This document shows positions 1 to 5,416 of a stretch of DNA of 7,965 nt, piece after piece. Each line of letters begins with the position of its first letter. Position 1 is the stretch's first letter. The stretch covers positions 1 to 7,965 of the forward strand of contig JAICVC010000096.1 in the NCBI GenBank assembly GCA_025935515.1, read 5' to 3'. The DNA is from Sphingomonas sp. (lineage in GTDB: Bacteria; Pseudomonadota; Alphaproteobacteria; Sphingomonadales; Sphingomonadaceae). The translations under genes were made by a program, and so were the position numbers. Below the pieces are notes generated by a model, which was given only the letters and a program-made list of their open reading frames with translations, searched no databases and was not told the origin of the DNA.

Positions 1-731
1 AAGGTCTTGCGCGCCGCGACGACCGCCTGCGCCTGCTGGCGACGAAGCATCGCACCGGCGATCTCCTGCGCATAAGCAAGGTGCGTGAAGCCGCACTCGT
101 CGACCGTGATCCCGGCGACGGCAAGCCGCGCCTGGAGCTCCTTGCGGAGTTCGACCCCGACCACGTCATGATTGCCGCGAAGCGTGATCTCCTGATGCTC
201 GAAATCGTCATAAGGGTAGCGCGACCCGATGGTCCGGATCGCCGCCTCGACCTGCACCCTGACGAAATTGCGATAATCGTCGACGTCGAACAGCGCCTGC
301 GCGGTGTCGACCACGCGCCACACGATCTGCGCCGCCATCTCGATCGGGTTGCCGCGCAGGTCGTTGACCTTGATCTTGTCGGAAATGAAGTTGTTGGCGC
401 GGACCGAAAGCTTCTTCTTGGCGAGCCACGGCCACGTCCAGCGAAGCCCGGTCGACCGGTCGGTGCCGCGATATTCGCCGAACAAGGTGATCGCCGCGGC
501 CTGGTTCGGCTGCAGCATGAAAAAGCCGGGCATGACGAGGATGAAGACGATTGTCGCGGCGACGACGATCGTCAGCCCAAGCACGCGGCCGCCGTAGGTA
601 CCCAATTGCTGAATTCCGTAAGCGTCTGCCAGAACCGCGAGCAGCAGCACGATCAGTATCGCGTAGCCGCTCGATGTCGACGCCGGCCGCTCGCTGGTCG
701 CGGTCAATGCAATGACTTTGTCGTTGGCCAC
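1..731 (-). CDS. SPFH/band-7 domain membrane protein (3' end outside window)
   Basis: Reading from 731 leftwards gives 243 codons with no stop, so the C-terminus lies beyond the window edge. The start is GTG at 729-731, chosen because a strong Shine-Dalgarno (AGGGAGG, 743-737) sits five bases upstream. Residues about 22-40 and 50-71 are hydrophobic, predicting two N-terminal membrane helices. The SPFH core follows from about residue 72, with MLQPNQAAAITLFGEYRGT, then GLRWTWPW and a VNDLRGNPIEMAAQIVWRV stretch typical of this family. The distal part is Ala/Gln-rich and probably begins the coiled-coil or oligomerisation region. SPFH proteins form membrane-attached oligomers and scaffold membrane microdomains; the specific role here is unknown. 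The gene is divergent from the asparaginase gene. Family assignment is by recognition of sequence pattern, not by a search. Confidence 0.9.
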   Translation of the reverse strand, partial: MANDKVIALTATSERPASTSSGYAILIVLLLAVLADAYGIQQLGTYGGRVLGLTIVVAATIVFILVMPGFFMLQPNQAAAITLFGEYRGTDRSTGLRWTWPWLAKKKLSVRANNFISDKIKVNDLRGNPIEMAAQIVWRVVDTAQALFDVDDYRNFVRVQVEAAIRTIGSRYPYDDFEHQEITLRGNHDVVGVELRKELQARLAVAGITVDECGFTHLAYAQEIAGAMLRRQQAQAVVAARKT

Positions 732-753
732 TTTTGCCTCCCTGTAAAGTGAT

Positions 754-769
754 ATCATAATAATATGAT
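754..769. promoter_or_regulatory. AT-rich inverted repeat, candidate operator
   Basis: Perfect 6-base arms ATCATA (754-759) and TATGAT (764-769) are separated by ATAA. A second perfect palindrome, TGATATCA (750-757), partly overlaps the left arm. Both lie on the predicted -10 box and start site of the SPFH promoter, in an otherwise GC-rich region. A repressor bound here would block that promoter. The regulator is not in the window and cannot be named. Confidence 0.4.
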
Positions 770-786
770 GACGCGGGTCTCGTCAA
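757..786 (-). promoter_or_regulatory. Likely sigma-70-type promoter of the SPFH gene
   Basis: On the minus strand, TTGACG (786-781; five of six matches to TTGACA) is followed by 18 bases and then TATTAT (762-757; five of six matches to TATAAT). Transcription would begin near 750, leaving a short leader of about 20 bases that contains the AGGGAGG ribosome site at 743-737. No equally good promoter was found on the plus strand for the divergent asparaginase gene. Assignment is by motif and position only. Confidence 0.5.
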
Positions 787-823
787 CTGGCGCGCCGGGG
801 TCGCCCTCGCTAAGGCCGCGTCC

Positions 824-1750
824 ATGACGGAGACAAAGTGGCGGTTGGTGATTCACGGCGGCGCGGGATCGGAGCGAATCGCGCACGACAATGCCGACCA
901 TGAAGCGTCGGCCCGAGCGGGCCTCGGCGAAGCGCTCGATGCCGGGTCGACGATCCTCGCGAACGGCGGCACGGCAGTCGATGCGGTCGAGGCGGCAGCC
1001 CGAACGCTGGAAGAGAACCCCTGCTTCAACGCAGGGCGCGGGAGCGTGCTGACCGAGCAAGGCAAAGTGGAGCTCGACGCCGCGATCATGGACGGGCGGG
1101 ACCGCAGCGCTGGGGCGGTCTCGGGAATCAAGACGACCCGCGCGCCGATCAGCCTCGCCCGCCGTCTGATGGAGCATGGACCGCACGTCTTCCTCGCTGG
1201 AACGGCCGCCGACCGCTTTGCTGCGGGCGCCGGGATCGAGCAGGTGCCGAACGACTTCTTCATCCTCCCCGAACGGCGCCGACAGCTCGAAGAAGCCCTC
1301 GCCGCGGGGCAGGAAGCGGACCCGATCAAGTACGGCACGGTGGGCGCGGTCGCCGTCGACGTTCAGGGTAACGTCGCCGCCGCGACCTCGACCGGCGGGA
1401 TCACCGCCAAGCGCTGGGGCCGGGTCGGCGACTCACCGCTGATCGGCGCCGGGACTTACGCCGACAACCGCGCGGCCGCGATTTCCGCGACTGGTTCGGG
1501 CGAATATTTCATCCGGGCCGTGGCCGCGCACCAGCTTGCCGAGCGCATGCGGCTCGGCGGCGAGACGCTGCAGCAGGCGATCGACAATGTGCTCGCTGAC
1601 ATCGAGTCGATCGGCGGCAGGGGCGGGCTGATCGCGGTCGCTCCGACCGGCGATGCCGCCTGGGGCTTCACCACGCCGGCGATGTATCGCGGCATGGCCG
1701 ACGCAGCCGGACGGACGGTCGCCATCTATTCGGGCGACGACGCCCGATAG
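824..1750 (+). CDS. Isoaspartyl peptidase/L-asparaginase (Ntn-hydrolase, plant/EcAIII type)
   Basis: This 308-residue protein belongs to the threonine-type N-terminal nucleophile hydrolases, which cleave L-asparagine and isoaspartyl dipeptides. The precursor normally cuts itself before the catalytic Thr, giving alpha and beta subunits; here that would be between Gly171 and Thr172. Visible landmarks are HGGAG near residues 11-15, NAGRGSVLTEQGKVELDAA in the alpha part, and YGTVGAVAVD followed by ATSTGG in the beta part. Arg200, Asp203, Thr223 and Gly224 lie 28, 31, 51 and 52 residues after Thr172. This is the same spacing as the known substrate-binding residues of E. coli IaaA (Thr179, Arg207, Asp210, Thr230, Gly231). 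No signal peptide is seen, so it is probably cytoplasmic. The ATG has only a weak AAGG upstream. Its 3' end overlaps the convergent GNAT gene. Confidence 0.95.
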   Translation: MTETKWRLVIHGGAGSERIAHDNADHEASARAGLGEALDAGSTILANGGTAVDAVEAAARTLEENPCFNAGRGSVLTEQGKVELDAAIMDGRDRSAGAVSGIKTTRAPISLARRLMEHGPHVFLAGTAADRFAAGAGIEQVPNDFFILPERRRQLEEALAAGQEADPIKYGTVGAVAVDVQGNVAAATSTGGITAKRWGRVGDSPLIGAGTYADNRAAAISATGSGEYFIRAVAAHQLAERMRLGGETLQQAIDNVLADIESIGGRGGLIAVAPTGDAAWGFTTPAMYRGMADAAGRTVAIYSGDDAR

Positions 1751-2865
1751 GGGAGCTCGCGCCGCAGCCATTCGACCTCCGCGGCGACACCCTCCCGTTC
1801 AGCCTGGAGGAATTCGGCGATCGCGTTCCTGAAGCTGCGGTTGGGAATGAAGTGCGCACTCGTGGTGATGACCGGCTCATAGCCGCGGGCGACCTTGTGT
1901 TCGCCCTGCGCGCCGGCCTGGACGGATGCGAGGCCGTGCTCGATCGCCCACTCGACCGCGCGGTAATAGCAGAGCTCGAAGTGAAGGAAGGGCACTTCCT
2001 CCGTGCAACCCCAGTAGCGGCCGTAGAGCGTGTCCGGCCCGATGAAGTTGAGGGCGCCCGCGATGGGATGGTCGTCGCGGCAGGCGAGGAACAGCAGGAC
2101 CGCATCCCCCATCCGCTCGCCGACCAGGTCGAAGAATTCCCGCGTCAGGTAAGGCCGACCCCACTTGCGAGATCCCGTGTCCTGATAAAATCCCCACATC
2201 GCGTCCCATTCGGCCGGGCCGATCTCAGGGCCGCGAAGCGCCAAGATATCGAGCCCTCGGCACGCCTCCGCGCGCTCCTTGCGGATGGTCTTTCGCTTCG
2301 AGTGCCGCAACTCGCCCAGGAATCCATCGAAGCTTCGATAGCCGCGGTTGAACCAGTGATACTGCACGCCGTGGCGGATCAGCCAGCCGCGCCGGTCGCA
2401 CTCGGCCGCGCCCGCATCGTCGAGGAAGGTGATGTGCGCCGACGACATGTCGTGCTCGACGGTCACCGCCTCGATCGCGGTCAACAGCTGTTGCCGCCGA
2501 TGGCCCAGCAGCCGCGGTCCCGGCACTGGCGTGAACGGCACGGACACCTGCAGCTTGGGATAATATTCCCCGCCGGCTCGGCTCCAGGCATCGGCCCAGC
2601 CGTGGTCGAACACATATTCGCCCTGGCTGTGGGTCTTGAGATAGGCCGGGGCCGCCGCGATCAGCCGGTCTTCGCCGTCCTCGACCAGGATCGGGGCCGG
2701 CGTCCAGCCGGTGCCCGGTCCAACGCTATGTGAATCTTCCAGCGCGGACAGGAAGGCATGGGTGACGAACGGGTCGTCCCCCGCGAGCCGGTCCCACGCT
2801 CGGGCGTTGAGACCCGAAACCCCGGACGCGATCATGGCGATGATCTCGGATTCGCGGTCGGCCAT
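1726..2865 (-). CDS. FemAB-like GNAT family N-acetyltransferase (DUF482)
   Basis: This 379-residue protein matches the DUF482/FemAB_like group of the GNAT fold. Recognisable parts are the N-terminal WDRLAGDDPFVTHAFLSALE, a central HSKRKTIRKER basic stretch, and the C-terminal signature RYWG (283-286), then LHFELCYY and GAQGEHK (318-324) with RGYEP. Databases often call the family peptidoglycan biosynthesis or recognition protein, by analogy with Fem aminoacyl transferases. The true acceptor is not established and I do not infer one. No signal peptide or membrane helix is evident. The ATG start is preceded only by a weak purine run (AGCTGGA). It lies 32 bases downstream of the RidA gene on the same strand, so the two are probably co-transcribed. 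Its last codons overlap the convergent asparaginase gene by 25 bases. Confidence 0.9.
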   Translation of the reverse strand: MADRESEIIAMIASGVSGLNARAWDRLAGDDPFVTHAFLSALEDSHSVGPGTGWTPAPILVEDGEDRLIAAAPAYLKTHSQGEYVFDHGWADAWSRAGGEYYPKLQVSVPFTPVPGPRLLGHRRQQLLTAIEAVTVEHDMSSAHITFLDDAGAAECDRRGWLIRHGVQYHWFNRGYRSFDGFLGELRHSKRKTIRKERAEACRGLDILALRGPEIGPAEWDAMWGFYQDTGSRKWGRPYLTREFFDLVGERMGDAVLLFLACRDDHPIAGALNFIGPDTLYGRYWGCTEEVPFLHFELCYYRAVEWAIEHGLASVQAGAQGEHKVARGYEPVITTSAHFIPNRSFRNAIAEFLQAEREGVAAEVEWLRRELPYRASSPE

Positions 2866-2897
2866 TCCAGCTACGTGGGTAGCGGCCGCAGGATGAA

Positions 2898-3359
2898 CTA
2901 GGCCTTCACCGCAACGATCGCGTCCACCTCGACCGCGACTCCGAGCGGCAGCACGGCCACTCCGACGGCGCTGCGCGCGTGGCGGCCGGCCTCGCCGAAC
3001 ACGTCCTGCATCAGCTCGGACGCGCCGTTGGCGACCTTGGGCTGATCGGTGAACGATGGAGCGCTGTTCACGAACACGCCAAGCTTCACGACCTTTTCGA
3101 CGCGCTCGAGCGACCCGAGCGCGGCCTTCATCTGCGCGAGCAGCATCACCCCGCAGCGGCGGGCCGCGGCGATTCCGCCGTCGAGGTCGGTGTCATCGCC
3201 GAGGCGGCCTTTGATCAGGCTGCCATCCTCGGCGAAGCTGATCTGGCCCGAGATGTGAAGCAGCCGGTCCTGCTCGACGGCGGGAACGTAGGCGGCCACC
3301 GGGGCGGCTGGCTGGGGCAGGGTGATTCCGAGTTCGGATAGGCGCTGGTCGATGCTCAT
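2898..3359 (-). CDS. RidA (YjgF/YER057c/UK114) family protein
   Basis: This 153-residue protein shows the Rid fold from LLHISGQISFAEDG through VKLGVFVNSAPSF to HARSAVGVAVLPLGVAVEVDA. Arg129 in HARSAVGV occupies the position of the conserved Arg that, in RidA proper, binds the carboxylate of enamine/imine intermediates during their hydrolysis to keto acids. The N-terminal extension (SELGITLPQPAAPVAAYVPA) resembles the slightly longer Rid subgroup rather than the classical 128-residue RidA, so deaminase activity on 2-aminoacrylate is plausible but not assured. It is likely cytoplasmic and trimeric, by family precedent. The ATG start has GAGG about eight bases upstream. It is the probable first gene of a two-gene unit with the FemAB-like GNAT gene. 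Confidence 0.93.
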   Translation of the reverse strand: MSIDQRLSELGITLPQPAAPVAAYVPAVEQDRLLHISGQISFAEDGSLIKGRLGDDTDLDGGIAAARRCGVMLLAQMKAALGSLERVEKVVKLGVFVNSAPSFTDQPKVANGASELMQDVFGEAGRHARSAVGVAVLPLGVAVEVDAIVAVKA

Positions 3360-3396
3360 GGGCCGGCCTCAACACCGGGCTCTCATCAACGTCAAC

Positions 3397-3474
3397 CCGT
3401 CATTGCGAGCGCAGCGAAGCAATCCAGAGCTCGGGCTGGATTGCCGCGGCTCCTGCGAAGCCTCGCAATGACGG
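3397..3474. repeat. 78-base nested palindromic intergenic repeat
   Basis: Outer arms CCGTCATTGCGAG (3397-3409) and CTCGCAATGACGG (3462-3474) are perfect 13-base reverse complements. Inner arms GCAATCCAG (3419-3427) and CTGGATTGC (3436-3444) are perfect 9-base reverse complements around an 8-base loop. The CGTCATTGCGAG...GCAATCC pattern is one I recognise as a dispersed extragenic palindrome in sphingomonads and other bacteria. It fills most of the gap between the SDR stop and the RidA start, and could terminate or stabilise transcripts. Copy number cannot be judged from one window. Confidence 0.8.
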
Positions 3475-4215
3475 TTATTCGCGGTTGATGCTGAAGCCCG
3501 CCCAGCTCTGGCTGACCGGCATCAATTCGATGCTGTTGATGTTGAGGTGTGGCGGCAGGTTGGCAAGCCACCAGAAAAGGTCGGCGTGATCCTGCGGAGT
3601 CATCGGGTTCATGCCGGCATAAAGCTTGTCCGAGGCCCGCTTGTCGCCGCCCGTGCGGACGAGCGTGAACTCGGTCTCGGCCATTCCCGGCTCGACCGAC
3701 GTGACGCGGACGCCGGTGCCGGCAAGGTCGCAGCGAAGGTCGAGCGAGAATTGCCGGACGAATGCCTTGGTCCCCGCGTAAACCGCGCCGCCCTTGTAGG
3801 GATAGGTGGCCGCCACCGACGACAGGTTGATGATCTGGCCCTTGCGCTCGATCAGCCTGGGCAGGAGGGCGCGGGTGAGCGCGACGAGGCCCGTGATGTT
3901 GGTATCGATCACGGTCTCGACGCGCTGCCAATCCGTCTCGGGCAGCGGATCGGTCGGCGGCGCAAGGCCGGCGTTGTTCAAGAGCAAGTCGATGTCGCCC
4001 CACGGCGCTTCGAGCCGCGCCAGGCTTTCGACCGCCGGCCGATCCTGCATGTCGATCTCGAGCGGCAGGAAATTGCCGCCGAGCTCATCCTGTAGCTTCT
4101 TCAGCCGGTCGCCTCTTCGCCCGGTCCCGACCGCCCGCCACCCGCCGGCAACGAACTTGCGCGCGGCTGCTTCGCCGAAGCCCGCGGTTGCGCCGGTGAT
4201 CAGGATGGTCTTCAT
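3475..4215 (-). CDS. YdfG-like NADP-dependent short-chain dehydrogenase
   Basis: This 246-residue classical SDR is close in layout to E. coli YdfG (NADP-dependent 3-hydroxy acid dehydrogenase/malonic semialdehyde reductase). It has the Rossmann glycine motif TGATAGFG (7-14), TGRR at 31-34 whose paired arginines suggest NADP(H), NNAG (80-83), Asn106, and the catalytic Ser133, Tyr146 and Lys150 in YAGTKAFVRQFS. The C-terminus LPPHLNINSIELMPVSQSWAG also follows YdfG closely. The frame stays open upstream to about 4422, but the ATG at 4215 places the Rossmann strand correctly at the N-terminus, so that start is chosen. It overlaps the DUF3572 stop by four bases (ATGA), pointing to coupled translation. 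The TAA stop is immediately followed by the palindromic repeat. Confidence 0.93.
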   Translation of the reverse strand: MKTILITGATAGFGEAAARKFVAGGWRAVGTGRRGDRLKKLQDELGGNFLPLEIDMQDRPAVESLARLEAPWGDIDLLLNNAGLAPPTDPLPETDWQRVETVIDTNITGLVALTRALLPRLIERKGQIINLSSVAATYPYKGGAVYAGTKAFVRQFSLDLRCDLAGTGVRVTSVEPGMAETEFTLVRTGGDKRASDKLYAGMNPMTPQDHADLFWWLANLPPHLNINSIELMPVSQSWAGFSINRE

Positions 4216-4499
4216 GTGCGTCCTTGTTCGAACTGGGCCCTGGCCTCTACGAGTTCGTCCGGCTTCACGCCAACCGCCTTGGCCACATCGAGGAGATCGG
4301 GCTCGTGCGCCTCGAGGAAGCGGAGCAGCGCCGCGAGCAGCACCGGATCCGCCGCTCGCGCCCGCAGCTCGTCCGTCCCGATTCCGGTCAGGTCGATGAA
4401 CCGCTGCGCCCGACGTTCGCACCCAAGCGTTGCCGCCAACGCGGCGAGGGCAATTGTGATCGGGTCCCGTGCGGGATCACTGTCGCTTGTGCGCGGCAA
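4212..4499 (-). CDS. DUF3572 family protein
   Basis: This small 95-residue protein is recognised as DUF3572 from ALAALAATLGCERRAQRFIDLTGIG, then LRARAADPVLLAALLRFLEAHEPDL and a closing helix that includes VGVKPDELVEAR. It is predicted to be all-helical, soluble and acidic; its function is unknown. The only plausible start is TTG at 4499-4497: an in-frame TAG lies two codons upstream, and no ATG or GTG occurs before the conserved helix. The ribosome site is poor (only TAGG nearby). It is followed by the SDR gene with an ATGA overlap. It faces the divergent divK-like gene across 37 bases, an arrangement I associate with sphingomonad genomes. Confidence 0.82.
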   Translation of the reverse strand: MPRTSDSDPARDPITIALAALAATLGCERRAQRFIDLTGIGTDELRARAADPVLLAALLRFLEAHEPDLLDVAKAVGVKPDELVEARAQFEQGRT

Positions 4500-4524
4500 C
4501 GCCTACAACTGCCGTCGGGGGTTC

Positions 4525-4532
4525 AAAGGAAG
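4525..4532 (+). promoter_or_regulatory. Ribosome binding site fixing the divK TTG start
   Basis: AAAGGAAG precedes TTG (4537-4539), leaving six bases between AAGGA (4526-4530) and the start. No in-frame ATG fits. The alternative in-frame GTG at 4489 would add 16 unconserved residues and run into the DUF3572 start. Confidence 0.65.
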
Positions 4533-4536
4533 CGAC

Positions 4537-5022
4537 TTGGCCAAGATCCTGATCGTCGAGGACAACGCCCTCAACATCAAGCTGTTCTGCGATTTGCTCG
4601 CGGCGCATGGCCACAAGCCCGAGGCGGTGACCGACAGCCGCAACGCGCTCGATGCCGCGCGCGCGTTCGAGCCCGACCTGGTGATCACCGACATCCAGCT
4701 TCCGCACGTCAGCGGGCTCGACCTCATCCGGATGATCCGCAACGACGACAACCTCGGAGCGGTGCCGATCATGGCCGTGACCGCTTATTCGGCGCAAGGT
4801 GACGAGGAGCGCATCCGTGCCGCGGGCGCTCAGGCCTATGTCTCCAAGCCGATTTCGGTGGTGCGCTTCGCGGAGACCGTGGACGAGCTGTTGAAGGACG
4901 GCCACGACCGGGCGGCGGCGGCGGTGCTCGACGACCAACCGGAAATCGACGATCCAGAGAGCCGTGCCAACCAGTCCGATGATGGCCCCGGCCCGGGCGA
5001 AGCGGGCGGCGAAGGCGACTGA
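4537..5022 (+). CDS. divK: DivK-like single-domain response regulator with C-terminal extension
   Basis: The receiver domain closely resembles Caulobacter DivK, which in its phosphorylated form controls the DivJ/PleC/DivL-CckA switch that sets CtrA activity and cell polarity. It shows LIVEDN with acidic residues Glu8 and Asp9, phospho-acceptor Asp52 in ITDIQLPHVSGLDLI, Thr82 in AVTAYSAQGDEERI and Lys104 in YVSKPISV. Starting at the TTG gives 161 residues, against about 125 for typical DivK. The excess is residues about 121-161, a tail rich in Asp, Glu, Gly and Pro with no recognisable output domain. The protein is likely cytoplasmic, with polar localisation by analogy. It is divergent from DUF3572 and convergent with rpmG; the divK/rpmG adjacency supports the assignment. 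Confidence 0.87.
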   Translation: MAKILIVEDNALNIKLFCDLLAAHGHKPEAVTDSRNALDAARAFEPDLVITDIQLPHVSGLDLIRMIRNDDNLGAVPIMAVTAYSAQGDEERIRAAGAQAYVSKPISVVRFAETVDELLKDGHDRAAAAVLDDQPEIDDPESRANQSDDGPGPGEAGGEGD

Positions 5023-5033
5023 TTCGTTGCGGG

Positions 5034-5054
5034 ATCCCGGATCAAGTCCGGGAT
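5034..5054. repeat. REP-like palindrome between convergent divK and rpmG
   Basis: Perfect 8-base arms ATCCCGGA (5034-5041) and TCCGGGAT (5047-5054) enclose TCAAG. The wider sequence is the 'ATCCCGGATCAAGTCCGGGATGAC' type of short palindrome (here split as arms plus loop) that is very common between genes in alphaproteobacteria. Lying between two stop codons, it may act as a bidirectional transcript end, although neither side has a clear U-tract. Confidence 0.65.
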
Positions 5055-5081
5055 GACTCCGCGGTGGCTAGGCCGCCGGGG

Positions 5082-5249
5082 TCACTTGATCTTGGCTTCC
5101 TTGAACTCGACGTGCTTGCGCACCTTGGGGTCGTACTTCTTGAAGCTCAGCTTCTCGGTCTGGGTCCGCGGGTTCTTCTTGGTCACATAGAAGAAGCCGG
5201 TGTCGGCGCTGCTGACGAGCTTGATCTTGACGGTTGCCGGCTTGGCCAT
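5082..5249 (-). CDS. rpmG: 50S ribosomal protein L33
   Basis: This 55-residue protein begins MAKPATVKIKLVSSADTGFF and continues through YVTKKNPRTQTEKLSFKKYD to end HVEFKEAKIK. It is a full-length L33, highly basic, and a component of the large ribosomal subunit near the E site. It has no cysteines, so it is the zinc-independent (C-minus) form. The start ATG (5249-5247) has a modest GGGA upstream, and the stop is TGA at 5084-5082. It converges with divK across 59 bases containing a small palindrome. Its upstream leader contains a terminator-shaped hairpin that may modulate expression. Sequence identity to the family is clear despite the short length. Confidence 0.96.
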   Translation of the reverse strand: MAKPATVKIKLVSSADTGFFYVTKKNPRTQTEKLSFKKYDPKVRKHVEFKEAKIK

Positions 5250-5267
5250 TGCATCGATCCCAATTGG

Positions 5268-5292
5268 AAAAAAGAAAGCGGCCGCGGCCGCT
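5268..5292 (-). terminator. Terminator-shaped hairpin in the rpmG leader
   Basis: AGCGGCCGCGGCCGCT (5292-5277) is a perfect 16-base palindrome that can form a 6-bp GC-rich stem with a CGCG loop. On the minus strand it is directly followed by TTCTTTTTT (5276-5268), the layout of an intrinsic terminator. It ends 18 bases before the rpmG ATG and no minus-strand gene lies immediately upstream, so it would act within the rpmG leader as an attenuator or leaky terminator. A TTGACA box lies at 5334-5329, but the -10 region expected from it is poor. Function is inferred from shape alone. Confidence 0.45.
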
Positions 5293-5361
5293 CAAGTCGC
5301 GGGGTCCAATGACGAACGGACGTGATTCTGTCAACCGAACCGCGGGATTTGTCTCGCTGCC

Positions 5362-5378
5362 GTAACGGCCCGTTAACC
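5362..5378. promoter_or_regulatory. CtrA-like palindromic site
   Basis: GTAA (5362-5365), seven bases, then TTAACC (5373-5378) fits the TTAA-N7-TTAAC CtrA consensus with one mismatch. Read on the minus strand it is TTAA-N7-TTAC, also one mismatch from TTAA-N7-TTAA. It contains the inverted repeat TAACGG-C-CCGTTA (5363-5375). It lies 38 bases upstream of the 102-residue gene and on the opposite side upstream of rpmG. This is motif matching only and could be chance. Confidence 0.25.
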
Positions 5379-5416
5379 GATTTGGCAGAACCTGCGTTCA
5401 TTCGAGGAGGCTCCTG

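Noticed and set aside
81..752. A 223-codon plus-strand open frame opposite the SPFH gene
   Set aside because: The minus strand encodes a recognisable SPFH domain with a strong ribosome site; the plus frame looks like low-complexity Arg/Asp-rich shadow sequence.
1852..2733. A 293-codon plus-strand open frame across the FemAB-like gene
   Set aside because: Antisense to a gene with a clear DUF482 signature; no family features or convincing ribosome site.
4216..4422. Upstream extension of the SDR frame
   Set aside because: Overlaps DUF3572 in another frame; the Rossmann strand MKTILITGATAGFG begins at the ATG at 4215.
4216..4536. Upstream extension of the divK frame by 107 codons
   Set aside because: It is Ser/Arg-rich, antisense to DUF3572, and the receiver domain begins right after the TTG with its own ribosome site.
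5329..5334. Perfect TTGACA on the minus strand as an rpmG promoter
   Set aside because: The hexamers at 16-18 base spacing (around CATTGG) do not resemble a -10 box, so no promoter is called; kept only as a note in the leader feature.
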